Source of the DNA: Clostridiales bacterium
GTDB lineage: Bacteria; Bacillota; Clostridia; Oscillospirales; Oscillospiraceae
Direction of reading: 5' to 3'
Assembly: GCA_021200895.1 (NCBI GenBank)
Contig: JAJQFX010000246.1
Span: forward strand, 1-14,109
DNA length: 14,109 nucleotides
A model generated the notes under the pieces. The model saw nothing but the letters and a program-made list of their open reading frames with translations. It was not told the DNA's origin and searched no databases. Positions 7,814 to 14,040 of the stretch are shown one piece after another. Both the position numbers and the translations under genes were made by a program. Numbering within the stretch: position 1 is the first letter of the stretch; the number at the start of each line of letters is the position of its first letter.

Positions 7814-7970
7814 GGAACCTCTGAACAAATGCACTTCGGCGCCTTGCGGTAAATTTGCGCCATAAATGCGTTGCAAAATCTTGAAATCCGTCAGGATTCC
7901 TGCGCTTTTGCGCCTTTTTCTGACGCAAATTTCCTCGCAATCCGCTCTCGTCCATTTATTCAGAGGTTCC
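7814..7970 (+). mobile_element. MITE-like element between clpX and lon (157 bp)
   Basis: GGAACCTCTGAACAAATG at 7814-7831 and its reverse complement at 7953-7970 (one mismatch in 18) form terminal inverted repeats. The four bases TAAA flank both ends (7810-7813 and 7971-7974), as a target-site duplication would. Inside, AAATTTGCG (7851-7859) and CGCAAATTT (7924-7932) form a second inverted pair, and AATCC/GGATT a small apical hairpin, so the whole element can fold on itself. There is no transposase gene; it would need one supplied in trans. Size, terminal repeats, flanking duplication and lack of coding capacity fit a MITE. The parent transposon family is not identified. The strand is arbitrary because the element is nearly symmetrical. 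Confidence 0.75.
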
Positions 7971-7978
7971 TAAAAATT

Positions 7979-8016
7979 GCCGCAAGCAGCCGCAAACGCT
8001 GCCTTGCGGCCTTTTT
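7979..8016 (+). terminator. Rho-independent terminator immediately before lon
   Basis: GCCGCAAGCAGC (7979-7990) pairs with GCTGCCTTGCGGC (7998-8010) as a 12-bp stem with one bulged C and a seven-base loop, followed by CTTTTT (8011-8016). It resembles a strong intrinsic terminator. It ends only five bases before the AAGGAG ribosome binding site of lon (8022-8027), so it lies in the lon leader and not simply behind clpX. I see no convincing promoter between the T-tract and lon. It could end the clpP-clpX transcript and also limit read-through into lon. Confidence 0.8.
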
Positions 8017-8038
8017 GGCAGAAGGAGACCCTTACCCT

Positions 8039-10498
8039 ATGAGTATGAGTGAACGGAACACGATTTTGGAGGAGACACTCCCTGAGGAGAGAGAGACAAA
8101 ACGTATGCCCGTCATCGCGCTGCGGGGGCTGACCATGTTCCCCAGCATGCTGCTCCGCTTCGATGTGGGGCGGCGGGCATCCGTCAAGGCGCTGGAGCAG
8201 GTAAACGAGGATGGCGGCTCCATCTTCCTGGTAGCCCAGCGGGATTTGCGGGTGGAAAACCCCAAGCAGGCAGACCTCTACGAGGTGGGCGCCATCTGCG
8301 CCGTCCGCCAGGTGCTGCGCCTGCCGGGAGACAACGTCCGGGTCATGGTGGAGGGGCTGTCCAGGGGCCGCCTGCTGACGATAGAGCAGGAGAAGCCCTA
8401 CCTGGCCGCCGCCATCGAACCCATGCCGGAGCAGGCCGTCTCAGGCCGGTCGCTGAAGACGGAGCTGTACCTGCGCAAGGGCTGCGAAGCCTTTGAGGCG
8501 TACTGTGAACTGAACCAGAAGCAGTCGCCGGACACCCTCATCAACGTGCTGTCCGCCCGGAATCCGGGGTATATGGCGGACTATATCGCCCAGAATATCA
8601 GCCTCCGGGTGGAGGACAAGCAGCGGGTGCTGGAGGAGGAGCAGCCTATTGAGCGGCTGGGCCTGATGATTCAAATCCTGAACCGGGAGAATGACCTCCT
8701 GCGCCTGGAGCAGGATTTAGAGGGCAAGGTACAGGAGCATATGAACCAGGCCCAGAAAGACTACTTCCTGCGGGAGCAGATGAAGGTCATTCAGGCCGAA
8801 CTGGGGGAAAACCCGGAGGACGACGACGAGCTGCGGGAGTACCAGGAGAAAATCGCCGCGGCCAAGCTCCCCGACGAGGTGCGGGAGAAGCTGGAGAAGG
8901 AGCTGCACAAGCTGGCGAAGCAGCCCTTCGGCTCCGCCGAATCCTCCGTCATCCGGAACTATCTGGATGTCTGCCTGGAGCTGCCCTGGCAGGTGAAAAC
9001 GAAGGAGCGGGTCAACATCGAAGCGGCCCGCAAGACCCTGGACGCCGACCACTATGGCCTGGAGAAGGTGAAGGAGCGCGTCCTGGAGTTCCTGGCGGTG
9101 CGCAAGCTGGCCCCGGGACTGGGCGGGCAAATCATCTGCCTGGTAGGCCCTCCCGGCGTAGGCAAGACCTCCATCGCCTCCTCCGTGGCGAAGGCGCTGA
9201 ATCGGAAGATGGCGAGGGTGTCCCTGGGCGGCGTCCATGACGAGGCGGAGATTCGGGGGCACAGAAAGACCTATATCGGGGCCATGCCCGGCCGCATCAT
9301 CACCGCCATCCAAAAGGCCGGTTCCTCTAATCCTCTAATTCTGCTGGACGAAATCGACAAGGTGGGCAGCGACTACCGGGGCGACCCCTCCTCCGCCCTG
9401 CTGGAGGTGTTGGACGGGGAGCAGAACGCCACCTTCCGGGACAACTTCCTGGAGCTGCCCTTTGACCTCAGCGATGTGCTGTTCATCACCACCGCCAACG
9501 ATATGAGCACCGTTCCCCCCGCTCTGCGGGACAGGATGGAGGTCATCGAACTGTCCAGCTACACCGATGAGGAGAAGCTGCAAATCGCCCGCCGCCACCT
9601 GCTGCCCAAGGAGATGAAGCGCCACGGCCTGGACGGCCGCCGCTTCCGGGTGACGGACGACGCCCTGCGGGAAATCATCACCGGCTACACCCGGGAGTCC
9701 GGCGTCCGCCTGCTGGAGCGGCAGCTGGCTACCCTGTGCCGGAAGGGGGCCATGGAACTGGTCTCCGGCACCGGCAAGCGGGTGACCGTCACCGGCGACA
9801 ATCTGGAGCAATACCTGGGCATCCGCCGCTACACCCCGGAGAAGCTGGCGAAAGCGCCGGAGGTGGGCGTGGTCAACGGCCTGGCCTGGACCAGCGTAGG
9901 CGGCGAAATGCTCCAGGTGGAGGTCAACGTGGTGCCCGGCTGCGGCAAGGTGGAGCCCACCGGCAACCTGGGCGAGGTGATGAAGGAGTCCTGCCACTCC
10001 GCCATCTCCTATATCCGCGCCCACACGGCGGAACTGGGCATCGAGCCGGACTTCTACCAGAAGTGGGACATTCACATCCACTTCCCGGAGGGAGCCGTGC
10101 CCAAGGACGGCCCTTCGGCGGGCGTGACCATCACCACCGCCATCGTCTCCGCCCTGACCGGTGCGCCGGTGCGGCCGGACGTGGCCATGACCGGCGAGGT
10201 AACGCTGCGGGGCCGGGTGCTGCCCATCGGCGGCCTGCGGGAAAAGACCATGGCCGCCTTCCGCAACGGCATCAAAACCGTTATCATCCCCGCCGACAAC
10301 GAGAAAGACCTGGAAGAAATCGACCAGACTGTCCGCAAGGCCCTGCAATTCTGCACGGCGGAGCGGGTGGATACGGTGCTGAGCGCTGCCCTGCTGCCCG
10401 TGCCGGTGCAGAAGGAGAAGGCCCTGACCGTTCCCCAGCCCATCCCCGTATCGGAGCAGCAGCCCAGAGGCGGCGACAAGCTGGGGATTCAGCAGTGA
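8039..10498 (+). CDS. lon: ATP-dependent protease Lon (LonA type)
   Basis: Lon is a cytoplasmic homo-hexameric AAA+ protease that degrades misfolded and some regulatory proteins. From 8039 it is 819 aa. Residues about 23-215 form the substrate-binding LON domain (MPVIALRGLTMFPSML start), followed by the coiled central helical region. Walker A is GPPGVGKT (370-377), Walker B LILLDEIDK (D437, E438). The C-terminal protease domain has the Ser-Lys dyad S693 in PKDGPSAG and K736 in GGLREKTMAA. The frame is open upstream to 7871, but that 56-residue extension is encoded by the MITE and the terminator stem and resembles no Lon N-terminus. The ATG at 8039 has GAAGGAG nearby. Lon and engB are 8 bases apart. 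Confidence 0.97.
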   Translation: MSMSERNTILEETLPEERETKRMPVIALRGLTMFPSMLLRFDVGRRASVKALEQVNEDGGSIFLVAQRDLRVENPKQADLYEVGAICAVRQVLRLPGDNVRVMVEGLSRGRLLTIEQEKPYLAAAIEPMPEQAVSGRSLKTELYLRKGCEAFEAYCELNQKQSPDTLINVLSARNPGYMADYIAQNISLRVEDKQRVLEEEQPIERLGLMIQILNRENDLLRLEQDLEGKVQEHMNQAQKDYFLREQMKVIQAELGENPEDDDELREYQEKIAAAKLPDEVREKLEKELHKLAKQPFGSAESSVIRNYLDVCLELPWQVKTKERVNIEAARKTLDADHYGLEKVKERVLEFLAVRKLAPGLGGQIICLVGPPGVGKTSIASSVAKALNRKMARVSLGGVHDEAEIRGHRKTYIGAMPGRIITAIQKAGSSNPLILLDEIDKVGSDYRGDPSSALLEVLDGEQNATFRDNFLELPFDLSDVLFITTANDMSTVPPALRDRMEVIELSSYTDEEKLQIARRHLLPKEMKRHGLDGRRFRVTDDALREIITGYTRESGVRLLERQLATLCRKGAMELVSGTGKRVTVTGDNLEQYLGIRRYTPEKLAKAPEVGVVNGLAWTSVGGEMLQVEVNVVPGCGKVEPTGNLGEVMKESCHSAISYIRAHTAELGIEPDFYQKWDIHIHFPEGAVPKDGPSAGVTITTAIVSALTGAPVRPDVAMTGEVTLRGRVLPIGGLREKTMAAFRNGIKTVIIPADNEKDLEEIDQTVRKALQFCTAERVDTVLSAALLPVPVQKEKALTVPQPIPVSEQQPRGGDKLGIQQ

Positions 10499-10506
10499 GG
10501 TGACTT

Positions 10507-11094
10507 ATGAATTTGCACAACGCGGCCTATGTCCGCTCTGCTGGGACCCCTAGGGACTTCCTGCACGACCATAAACCCCAGTTCGCCATGGCGGGCCGCT
10601 CCAACGTGGGCAAGTCCTCCGTCATCAACCGGATGCTGGATAGGAAGAACCTGGCCCGGGTGGGCAACTCCCCCGGCAAGACCCGCCAGGTGAACTACTT
10701 CCTGATTGACGACAGCTTCTACCTGGTGGACCTGCCGGGCTACGGCTACGCCAAGGTCACACGGGAGGAGAAGCAGCGCTGGTCTCAGCTGATGGAGGCG
10801 TATTTTGCCGACGGGCAAATCACCCTGGGCCTGCTGATCGTGGACGCACGGCACAAGCCCTCCAAGGACGATGTGGTGATGGCCAACTGGTTCCAGGAGA
10901 CGGGCTGCCCCTTCGCGGTGGTGGCCAACAAGCTGGACAAGCTGAAAAAGAGCGAGATTCAGCCCAACCTGGCCCTGATCCGGGAGACCCTGGCGCTGGG
11001 GGAGGACACCCCGCTGATTCCTTTCTCCGCCGAAAAGGGGGACGGGAAGCAGGAGCTGGTGAGCCTGGTGCTGAACACCCTGGCGAAAAAGTGA
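10507..11094 (+). CDS. engB: Ribosome biogenesis GTP-binding protein EngB (YsxC/YihA)
   Basis: EngB is an essential GTPase in many bacteria and assists late assembly of the 50S ribosomal subunit. The 195-aa protein carries all GTPase motifs: G1 GRSNVGKS (30-37), G2 threonine in GKTR (T59), G3 DLPGYG (75-80), G4 NKLDK (141-145) and G5 SAEKG (174-178). Length matches the family. The ribosome binding site GAGGTG (10497-10502) overlaps the lon stop codon, so translation is probably coupled to lon. The lon-ysxC order is the same as in Bacillus. It is the last gene of the block and is followed 13 bases later by a terminator. Confidence 0.97.
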   Translation: MNLHNAAYVRSAGTPRDFLHDHKPQFAMAGRSNVGKSSVINRMLDRKNLARVGNSPGKTRQVNYFLIDDSFYLVDLPGYGYAKVTREEKQRWSQLMEAYFADGQITLGLLIVDARHKPSKDDVVMANWFQETGCPFAVVANKLDKLKKSEIQPNLALIRETLALGEDTPLIPFSAEKGDGKQELVSLVLNTLAKK

Positions 11095-11107
11095 CGCAGA
11101 ACTGGAA

Positions 11108-11145
11108 CGCAGCCCCACGAATCAAATTCGTGGGGCTGCGCTTTT
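11108..11145 (+). terminator. Rho-independent terminator after engB
   Basis: CGCAGCCCCACGAAT (11108-11122) and ATTCGTGGGGCTGCG (11126-11140) form a perfect 15-bp stem with a three-base CAA loop, followed by CTTTTGTT. It marks the end of the tig-clp-lon-engB block. The other strand lacks a T-tract on its exit side, so it works best for forward transcripts. Confidence 0.93.
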
Positions 11146-11178
11146 GTTGGGAAAGAAAACAGGTTTTATGCTTCTCCG

Positions 11179-11205
11179 GGCGGAGCCGTTTATATGTGCT
11201 CCGCC
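11179..11205. repeat. Small GC-rich hairpin
   Basis: GGCGGAGC (11179-11186) and GCTCCGCC (11198-11205) form an 8-bp perfect stem around an 11-base AT-rich loop. No T-tract follows on either strand. The function is unknown; it may be part of the repeat cluster between engB and the transporter. Confidence 0.5.
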
Positions 11206-11211
11206 TCTCCA

Positions 11212-11427
11212 TAATAGAACGTGAAGCCTAAATCTTCACTTTTCTGTAGGGGCGGCCCTCGGCCGCCCGTGGAAACCGCCTGCTTATCCGAGGTGGTCAA
11301 GGGCCGCCCCTATACAGACGATTGTAAAAATCGGAACAATTTCCCCATCTGAACAGTATCACAGGCAGTTACGCTGGTATTTTGTGACGGTTGAACAAAC
11401 AAAAATTTTAGGGTTCACGTTTTACTA
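11212..11427. repeat. Outer 21-bp inverted repeats enclosing the engB-transporter spacer
   Basis: The 21 bases at 11212-11232 match the reverse complement of 11407-11427 at 18 positions, with a shared core AACGTGAA. The right arm includes the stop codon of the MFS gene (11425-11427). Between the arms lie the GGGGCGGCC palindromic element and about 95 bases (11313-11406) in which I see no gene, promoter or terminator. No target duplication is obvious. It may be a degenerate non-autonomous element inserted at the transporter's 3' end, or repeats left by rearrangement. Confidence 0.5.
11247..11312. repeat. Palindromic intergenic repeat (TAGGGGCGGCC type)
   Basis: TAGGGGCGGCCCT (11247-11259) is the perfect reverse complement of 11300-11312. 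The pairing can be extended outward to CTG/CAG if TA at 11312-11313 is bulged. Inside, GGGCGGCC (11250-11257) can instead pair with GGCCGCCC (11261-11268), and ACCGCCT (11275-11281) with AGGTGGT (11291-11297) through one G-T pair. The element therefore has alternative folds. It looks like the GC-rich palindromic repeats scattered through many bacterial genomes; its copy number here cannot be known from one window. Confidence 0.65.
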
Positions 11428-12627
11428 CGCCGTCGGCTCCGTCCTCCGCAGGGCGCAGCTCCCCAGCAGCATCACCACCGGAAAGCCCACGGCGGCTAAA
11501 ATCCCCGTGTGGAGGTCTCCCCCGGCCAGGGAGGAGAGCATCCCCACCACGGTGGGGCCTGCGGAGCAGCCGATGTCGCCCCCCAGGGCCAACAGGGCAA
11601 AGAGCAGCGTCCCCCCTCTGGGCAGCAGCCGGGCGGTCATGCTGAAGGTACCCGGCCAGAGGATACCCACGGAGAAGCCGCAGACGCCGCACCCCAGCAG
11701 GCTCAGCATGGGCCAGGGAGACAGGGAGATCACCAGATAGCTGACGACGCACAGCCCGGCGCTGAGCTTCATGGCCCGTATCAGGTCGATGCGCGCCCCA
11801 TACTTCCCATAGAGCGCCCGGGCGGTGCCCATCAGGATGGCGAAGAACATGGGGCCGCATAGGTCGCCCAGGGTCTTGGACACCTGTAGGCCGGACTCCG
11901 CAAAGGTGGAGGTCCACTGGCTCACCGCCTGCTCGCTGGCTCCGGCGCAAATCATCAGGGCCAGGGCCAGCCAGAAGGTGCGCTTGCCCAGCAGTTCCTT
12001 CATAGAGAGGCCCCGCTCCCCCTCCTTCAGCAGGGAATAGATGGGCACTCTGGCAAAGACCACGCAGTTCACGATGGGGACCACGGCCCACAGCAGCGCT
12101 AGGATTTTCCACCGCTCCGTGCCGAACAGGGTGAAGAAGATAGTGGACAGCAGCACCACCCCCACATGGCCCCAGCAGTAGAAGGAGTGAAGCAGGCTCA
12201 TGGCGCTCTCCTTGTTGTCAGTGGGGCAGGCCTCCACGATGGGGCTGACCAGCACCTCCAACAATCCGCCGCCCACGGCGTAAATCAGGACGGAGACCAC
12301 CAGCCCCGCAAAGGGGCTGGGCAGCAGGTCTGGCAGGACGGCCAAACCGATGAGGCCCGCCGCCGCCATGATGTGAGCCAGCATTATGGCGGCCCGGTAG
12401 CCGACCCGGTCAATGAACTTTGGGCTGAGGAGATCCACCATCAGCTGCACCGTGAAGTTGAAGGTGATGAGCAGCGTGATGCTGGACAGGGGGATGCCGT
12501 AGGCAGACTGAAAGGTCAGGAACAGCAGGGGGACAAAGTTATTCACGATGGCCTGCACGATGTACCCCACGAAGCAGGCTCTGATGGTGTGGTCGTAGGA
12601 CAGCTGTCTGGTTTGGCTGGGCGTCAT
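11425..12627 (-). CDS. MFS transporter
   Basis: A 400-residue major facilitator superfamily membrane protein with about 12 hydrophobic segments in two halves, separated by a charged loop at about 198-215 (LLKEGERGLSMKELLGKR). A motif-A-like DRVGYR lies at 73-78 between helices 2 and 3. The NKESAMSLLHSFYCWGH stretch (138-154) and GASEQAVSQW (228-237) resemble the sugar/fucose-permease-like branch of MFS, but the substrate is unknown. The frame extends upstream to 12702, past its own promoter. The ATG at 12627 has CCGGAGG eight bases before it and is preferred. It is divergent from the dehydrogenase gene, and convergent with engB across a repeat-rich spacer. I see no strong terminator after it. 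Confidence 0.92.
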   Translation of the reverse strand: MTPSQTRQLSYDHTIRACFVGYIVQAIVNNFVPLLFLTFQSAYGIPLSSITLLITFNFTVQLMVDLLSPKFIDRVGYRAAIMLAHIMAAAGLIGLAVLPDLLPSPFAGLVVSVLIYAVGGGLLEVLVSPIVEACPTDNKESAMSLLHSFYCWGHVGVVLLSTIFFTLFGTERWKILALLWAVVPIVNCVVFARVPIYSLLKEGERGLSMKELLGKRTFWLALALMICAGASEQAVSQWTSTFAESGLQVSKTLGDLCGPMFFAILMGTARALYGKYGARIDLIRAMKLSAGLCVVSYLVISLSPWPMLSLLGCGVCGFSVGILWPGTFSMTARLLPRGGTLLFALLALGGDIGCSAGPTVVGMLSSLAGGDLHTGILAAVGFPVVMLLGSCALRRTEPTA

Positions 12628-12661
12628 GCCGCGCACCTCCGGTTTTTTAGTGTCAGATGTT

Positions 12662-12690
12662 ATTATAGCGCCGGGAAGCCTGGGGTTCAA
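12662..12690 (-). promoter_or_regulatory. Near-consensus sigma-A promoter of the MFS gene
   Basis: On the minus strand TTGAAC (12685-12690) and a perfect TATAAT (12662-12667) are separated by exactly 17 bases. Transcription would begin around 12655, about 28 bases before the ATG at 12627, with the GGAGG ribosome binding site in between. This placement also argues against the longer upstream start at 12702. Confidence 0.82.
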
Positions 12691-12703
12691 GTTCTTTTTC
12701 AAC

Positions 12704-12767
12704 GGATGCGAGGGGGAGTTGCTTCCTGCGATGGAACTGGGCTATTCCCGGCCTCCCCCTTGCATTT
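12704..12767. promoter_or_regulatory. Long dyad between the divergent genes
   Basis: GGATGCGAGGGGGAG (12704-12718) and CTCCCCCTTGCATTT (12753-12767) are inverted copies: 12 of 15 positions are Watson-Crick pairs and three more are G-T. The dyad lies upstream of the transporter -35 box and covers the possible -35 of the dehydrogenase. It could be an operator shared by both genes or a cruciform-prone repeat. No regulator gene is present in the window. Confidence 0.4.
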
Positions 12768-12788
12768 CCATCCCCGATTTGGTAAACT
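12760..12788 (+). promoter_or_regulatory. Weak candidate promoter for the dehydrogenase
   Basis: TTGCAT (12760-12765) and TAAACT (12783-12788) are spaced 17 bases apart, matching consensus at three and four of six positions. It is the best forward candidate in the divergent region and would give a leader of about 75 bases. Confidence is low because both hexamers are poor. Confidence 0.35.
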
Positions 12789-12802
12789 AAACCGTGATAA
12801 CA

Positions 12803-12862
12803 GGCGCTGCGGACAGTCGGCAGCGCCGGATGAAACCGCCTCCCCGAAGGAGGCCCAGGAGG
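12803..12862 (+). other. Structured leader of the dehydrogenase gene
   Basis: GGCGCTGC (12803-12810) pairs with GCAGCGCC (12820-12827), and GCCTCC (12838-12843) with GGAGGC (12849-12854). The true ribosome binding site AGGAGG is at 12857-12862, seven bases before the ATG. CCTCC at 12839-12843 could pair with either GGAGG copy, so the second hairpin and ribosome-site masking exclude each other. I could not match the leader to a known riboswitch class. Confidence 0.45.
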
Positions 12863-12869
12863 ACGAACG

Positions 12870-13883
12870 ATGCCCTTTGTCTATGTTTCCATGCCCTTCG
12901 AGGGCGACCGGCGGGCAGCGCTGGAGGCCGCGCTCCCCGGCGGCGAGTTTTGCTATTGCCCCGCGCCGGAGGTGGACGACGCAGCCCTGGCCAGGGCCGA
13001 TGTCGTCATCGGCAACGTACCCCCGGCGAAGCTGGCGCTGGCCCAAAAGCTGCGCTTTCTCCAGCTGAACAGCGCAGGCTCCAACGAGTATGCGGCCCCC
13101 GGCGTGCTGCCGGAGGGCGTGGCGCTGTGCAACGCCAGCGGCGCATACGGCCTCGCCATCTCCGAGCATATCCTGGCCGGAGTGCTGACGCTGATGAAAA
13201 AGCTCCACTTGTACGCCCGCAACCAGCAGCGCCATATTTGGCGCAGCGAGGGGCAGGTGCGCTCCATCTCCGGCTCCATCTTCCTTATCGTGGGGGCGGG
13301 GGACATTGGCGGCGCTCTGGCGACCAGGGCCAAGGCCCTGGGGGCCTACACCATCGGCATCCGCCGGACGGCGCGGCAAAAGCCGGAGTTTCTGGACGAG
13401 GTGTATGCCATGGACGCCCTGGACGACCTGCTGCCCCGGGCCGACGCAGTAGTCCTCTCCCTGCCCAAGACGCTGGAGACCACCCACCTGATGGACGCTG
13501 CCCGCCTAAGGCGCATGAAGCCGGACGGCATCCTGGTGAACGTAGGCCGGGGAGACTGCGTGGTGACGGACGACCTGGTGGCCGCCCTGCGCTCCGGCGG
13601 CATCGGCGGCGCGGTGCTGGATGTCACCGACCCGGAGCCGCTGCCGGAACATCACCCCCTGTGGGACTGCGAAAACCTGGTACTGACCCCTCATGTCTCC
13701 GGCTTTTACCACCTGCCTGCGACGCTGTACAACATCCAGTCCATCGCCATCCGCAACCTGTCCGCCTGGGGCAAGGGGGAAGCGTTGGAGAACACGGTGG
13801 ACCGCGCCACCGGCTACCGGAAGCTGTCGGAATCAGAGCTTCCGGCGGAAACAGAAATCAATTTTGGAATCCGTTTCGCATAG
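12870..13883 (+). CDS. D-2-hydroxyacid dehydrogenase (NAD(P)-binding)
   Basis: A 337-aa member of the D-isomer 2-hydroxyacid dehydrogenase family, which interconverts 2-hydroxy acids and 2-oxo acids with NAD(H) or NADP(H). Residues 1 to about 100 are the catalytic domain part. The Rossmann fold has VGAGDIGG (141-148), an unusual-looking but acceptable GxGxxG. The catalytic residues are in place: R227 in NVGRGD, E256 in DPEPLP and H275 in TPHVSG. After GIGI the residues RRTARQ (165-170) are basic, which could favour NADP, but this is inference. There is no ACT or other regulatory domain, so it is not a long-form SerA. AGGAGG seven bases upstream fixes the start. It is divergent from the MFS gene, with which it may share a pathway. 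The substrate is unknown. Confidence 0.92.
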   Translation: MPFVYVSMPFEGDRRAALEAALPGGEFCYCPAPEVDDAALARADVVIGNVPPAKLALAQKLRFLQLNSAGSNEYAAPGVLPEGVALCNASGAYGLAISEHILAGVLTLMKKLHLYARNQQRHIWRSEGQVRSISGSIFLIVGAGDIGGALATRAKALGAYTIGIRRTARQKPEFLDEVYAMDALDDLLPRADAVVLSLPKTLETTHLMDAARLRRMKPDGILVNVGRGDCVVTDDLVAALRSGGIGGAVLDVTDPEPLPEHHPLWDCENLVLTPHVSGFYHLPATLYNIQSIAIRNLSAWGKGEALENTVDRATGYRKLSESELPAETEINFGIRFA

Positions 13884-13893
13884 GAACCCCTCC

Positions 13894-13909
13894 ACCGGCT
13901 ATCGCCGGT
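13894..13909. repeat. Short hairpin after the dehydrogenase gene
   Basis: ACCGGC (13894-13899) and GCCGGT (13904-13909) form a six-bp stem with a TATC loop, ten bases after the stop codon. The following bases are C-rich (TCCCCTCCCC) and not a T-tract, so a rho-independent terminator is not well supported. Confidence 0.4.
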
Positions 13910-13917
13910 TCCCCTCC

Positions 13918-13975
13918 CCTTTCAGGGGCGGCAAGAGGTTGTTGTAACCACTCCTTTAATGGCTCCCCTGAAAGG
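13918..13975. repeat. 11-bp inverted repeat with 36-base interior
   Basis: CCTTTCAGGGG (13918-13928) is the exact reverse complement of CCCCTGAAAGG (13965-13975). The interior holds a small GGTT/AACC hairpin (13937-13940 with 13946-13949). There is no coding potential I can support. It looks like one unit of an intergenic palindromic repeat family. Confidence 0.55.
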
Positions 13976-14040
13976 CAATGTCATCAATTTAAGGGGATTA
14001 CGCTCCTTAGGCAAGGATACTATAAGGAAATAAAGCGTTT

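Noticed and set aside
9335..10348. Long antisense open frame opposite lon (337 codons)
   Set aside because: A shadow of high-GC lon coding sequence: low-complexity Gly/His/Gln/Val-rich translation without any recognisable domain.
12628..12702. Upstream start for the MFS gene
   Set aside because: The extension covers the gene's own -35 and -10 elements; the ATG at 12627 has a strong GGAGG site.
12803..12869. Fluoride or other known riboswitch in the dehydrogenase leader
   Set aside because: An AACCGCC-like stretch is present, but the remaining conserved blocks of the fluoride class are missing, and no other class matched by eye.
13998..14026. Promoter (TTACGC and TATAAG, 17-base spacer) in the right-end repeat region
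   Set aside because: The -35 match is poor and no gene follows in the window, so it cannot be supported.
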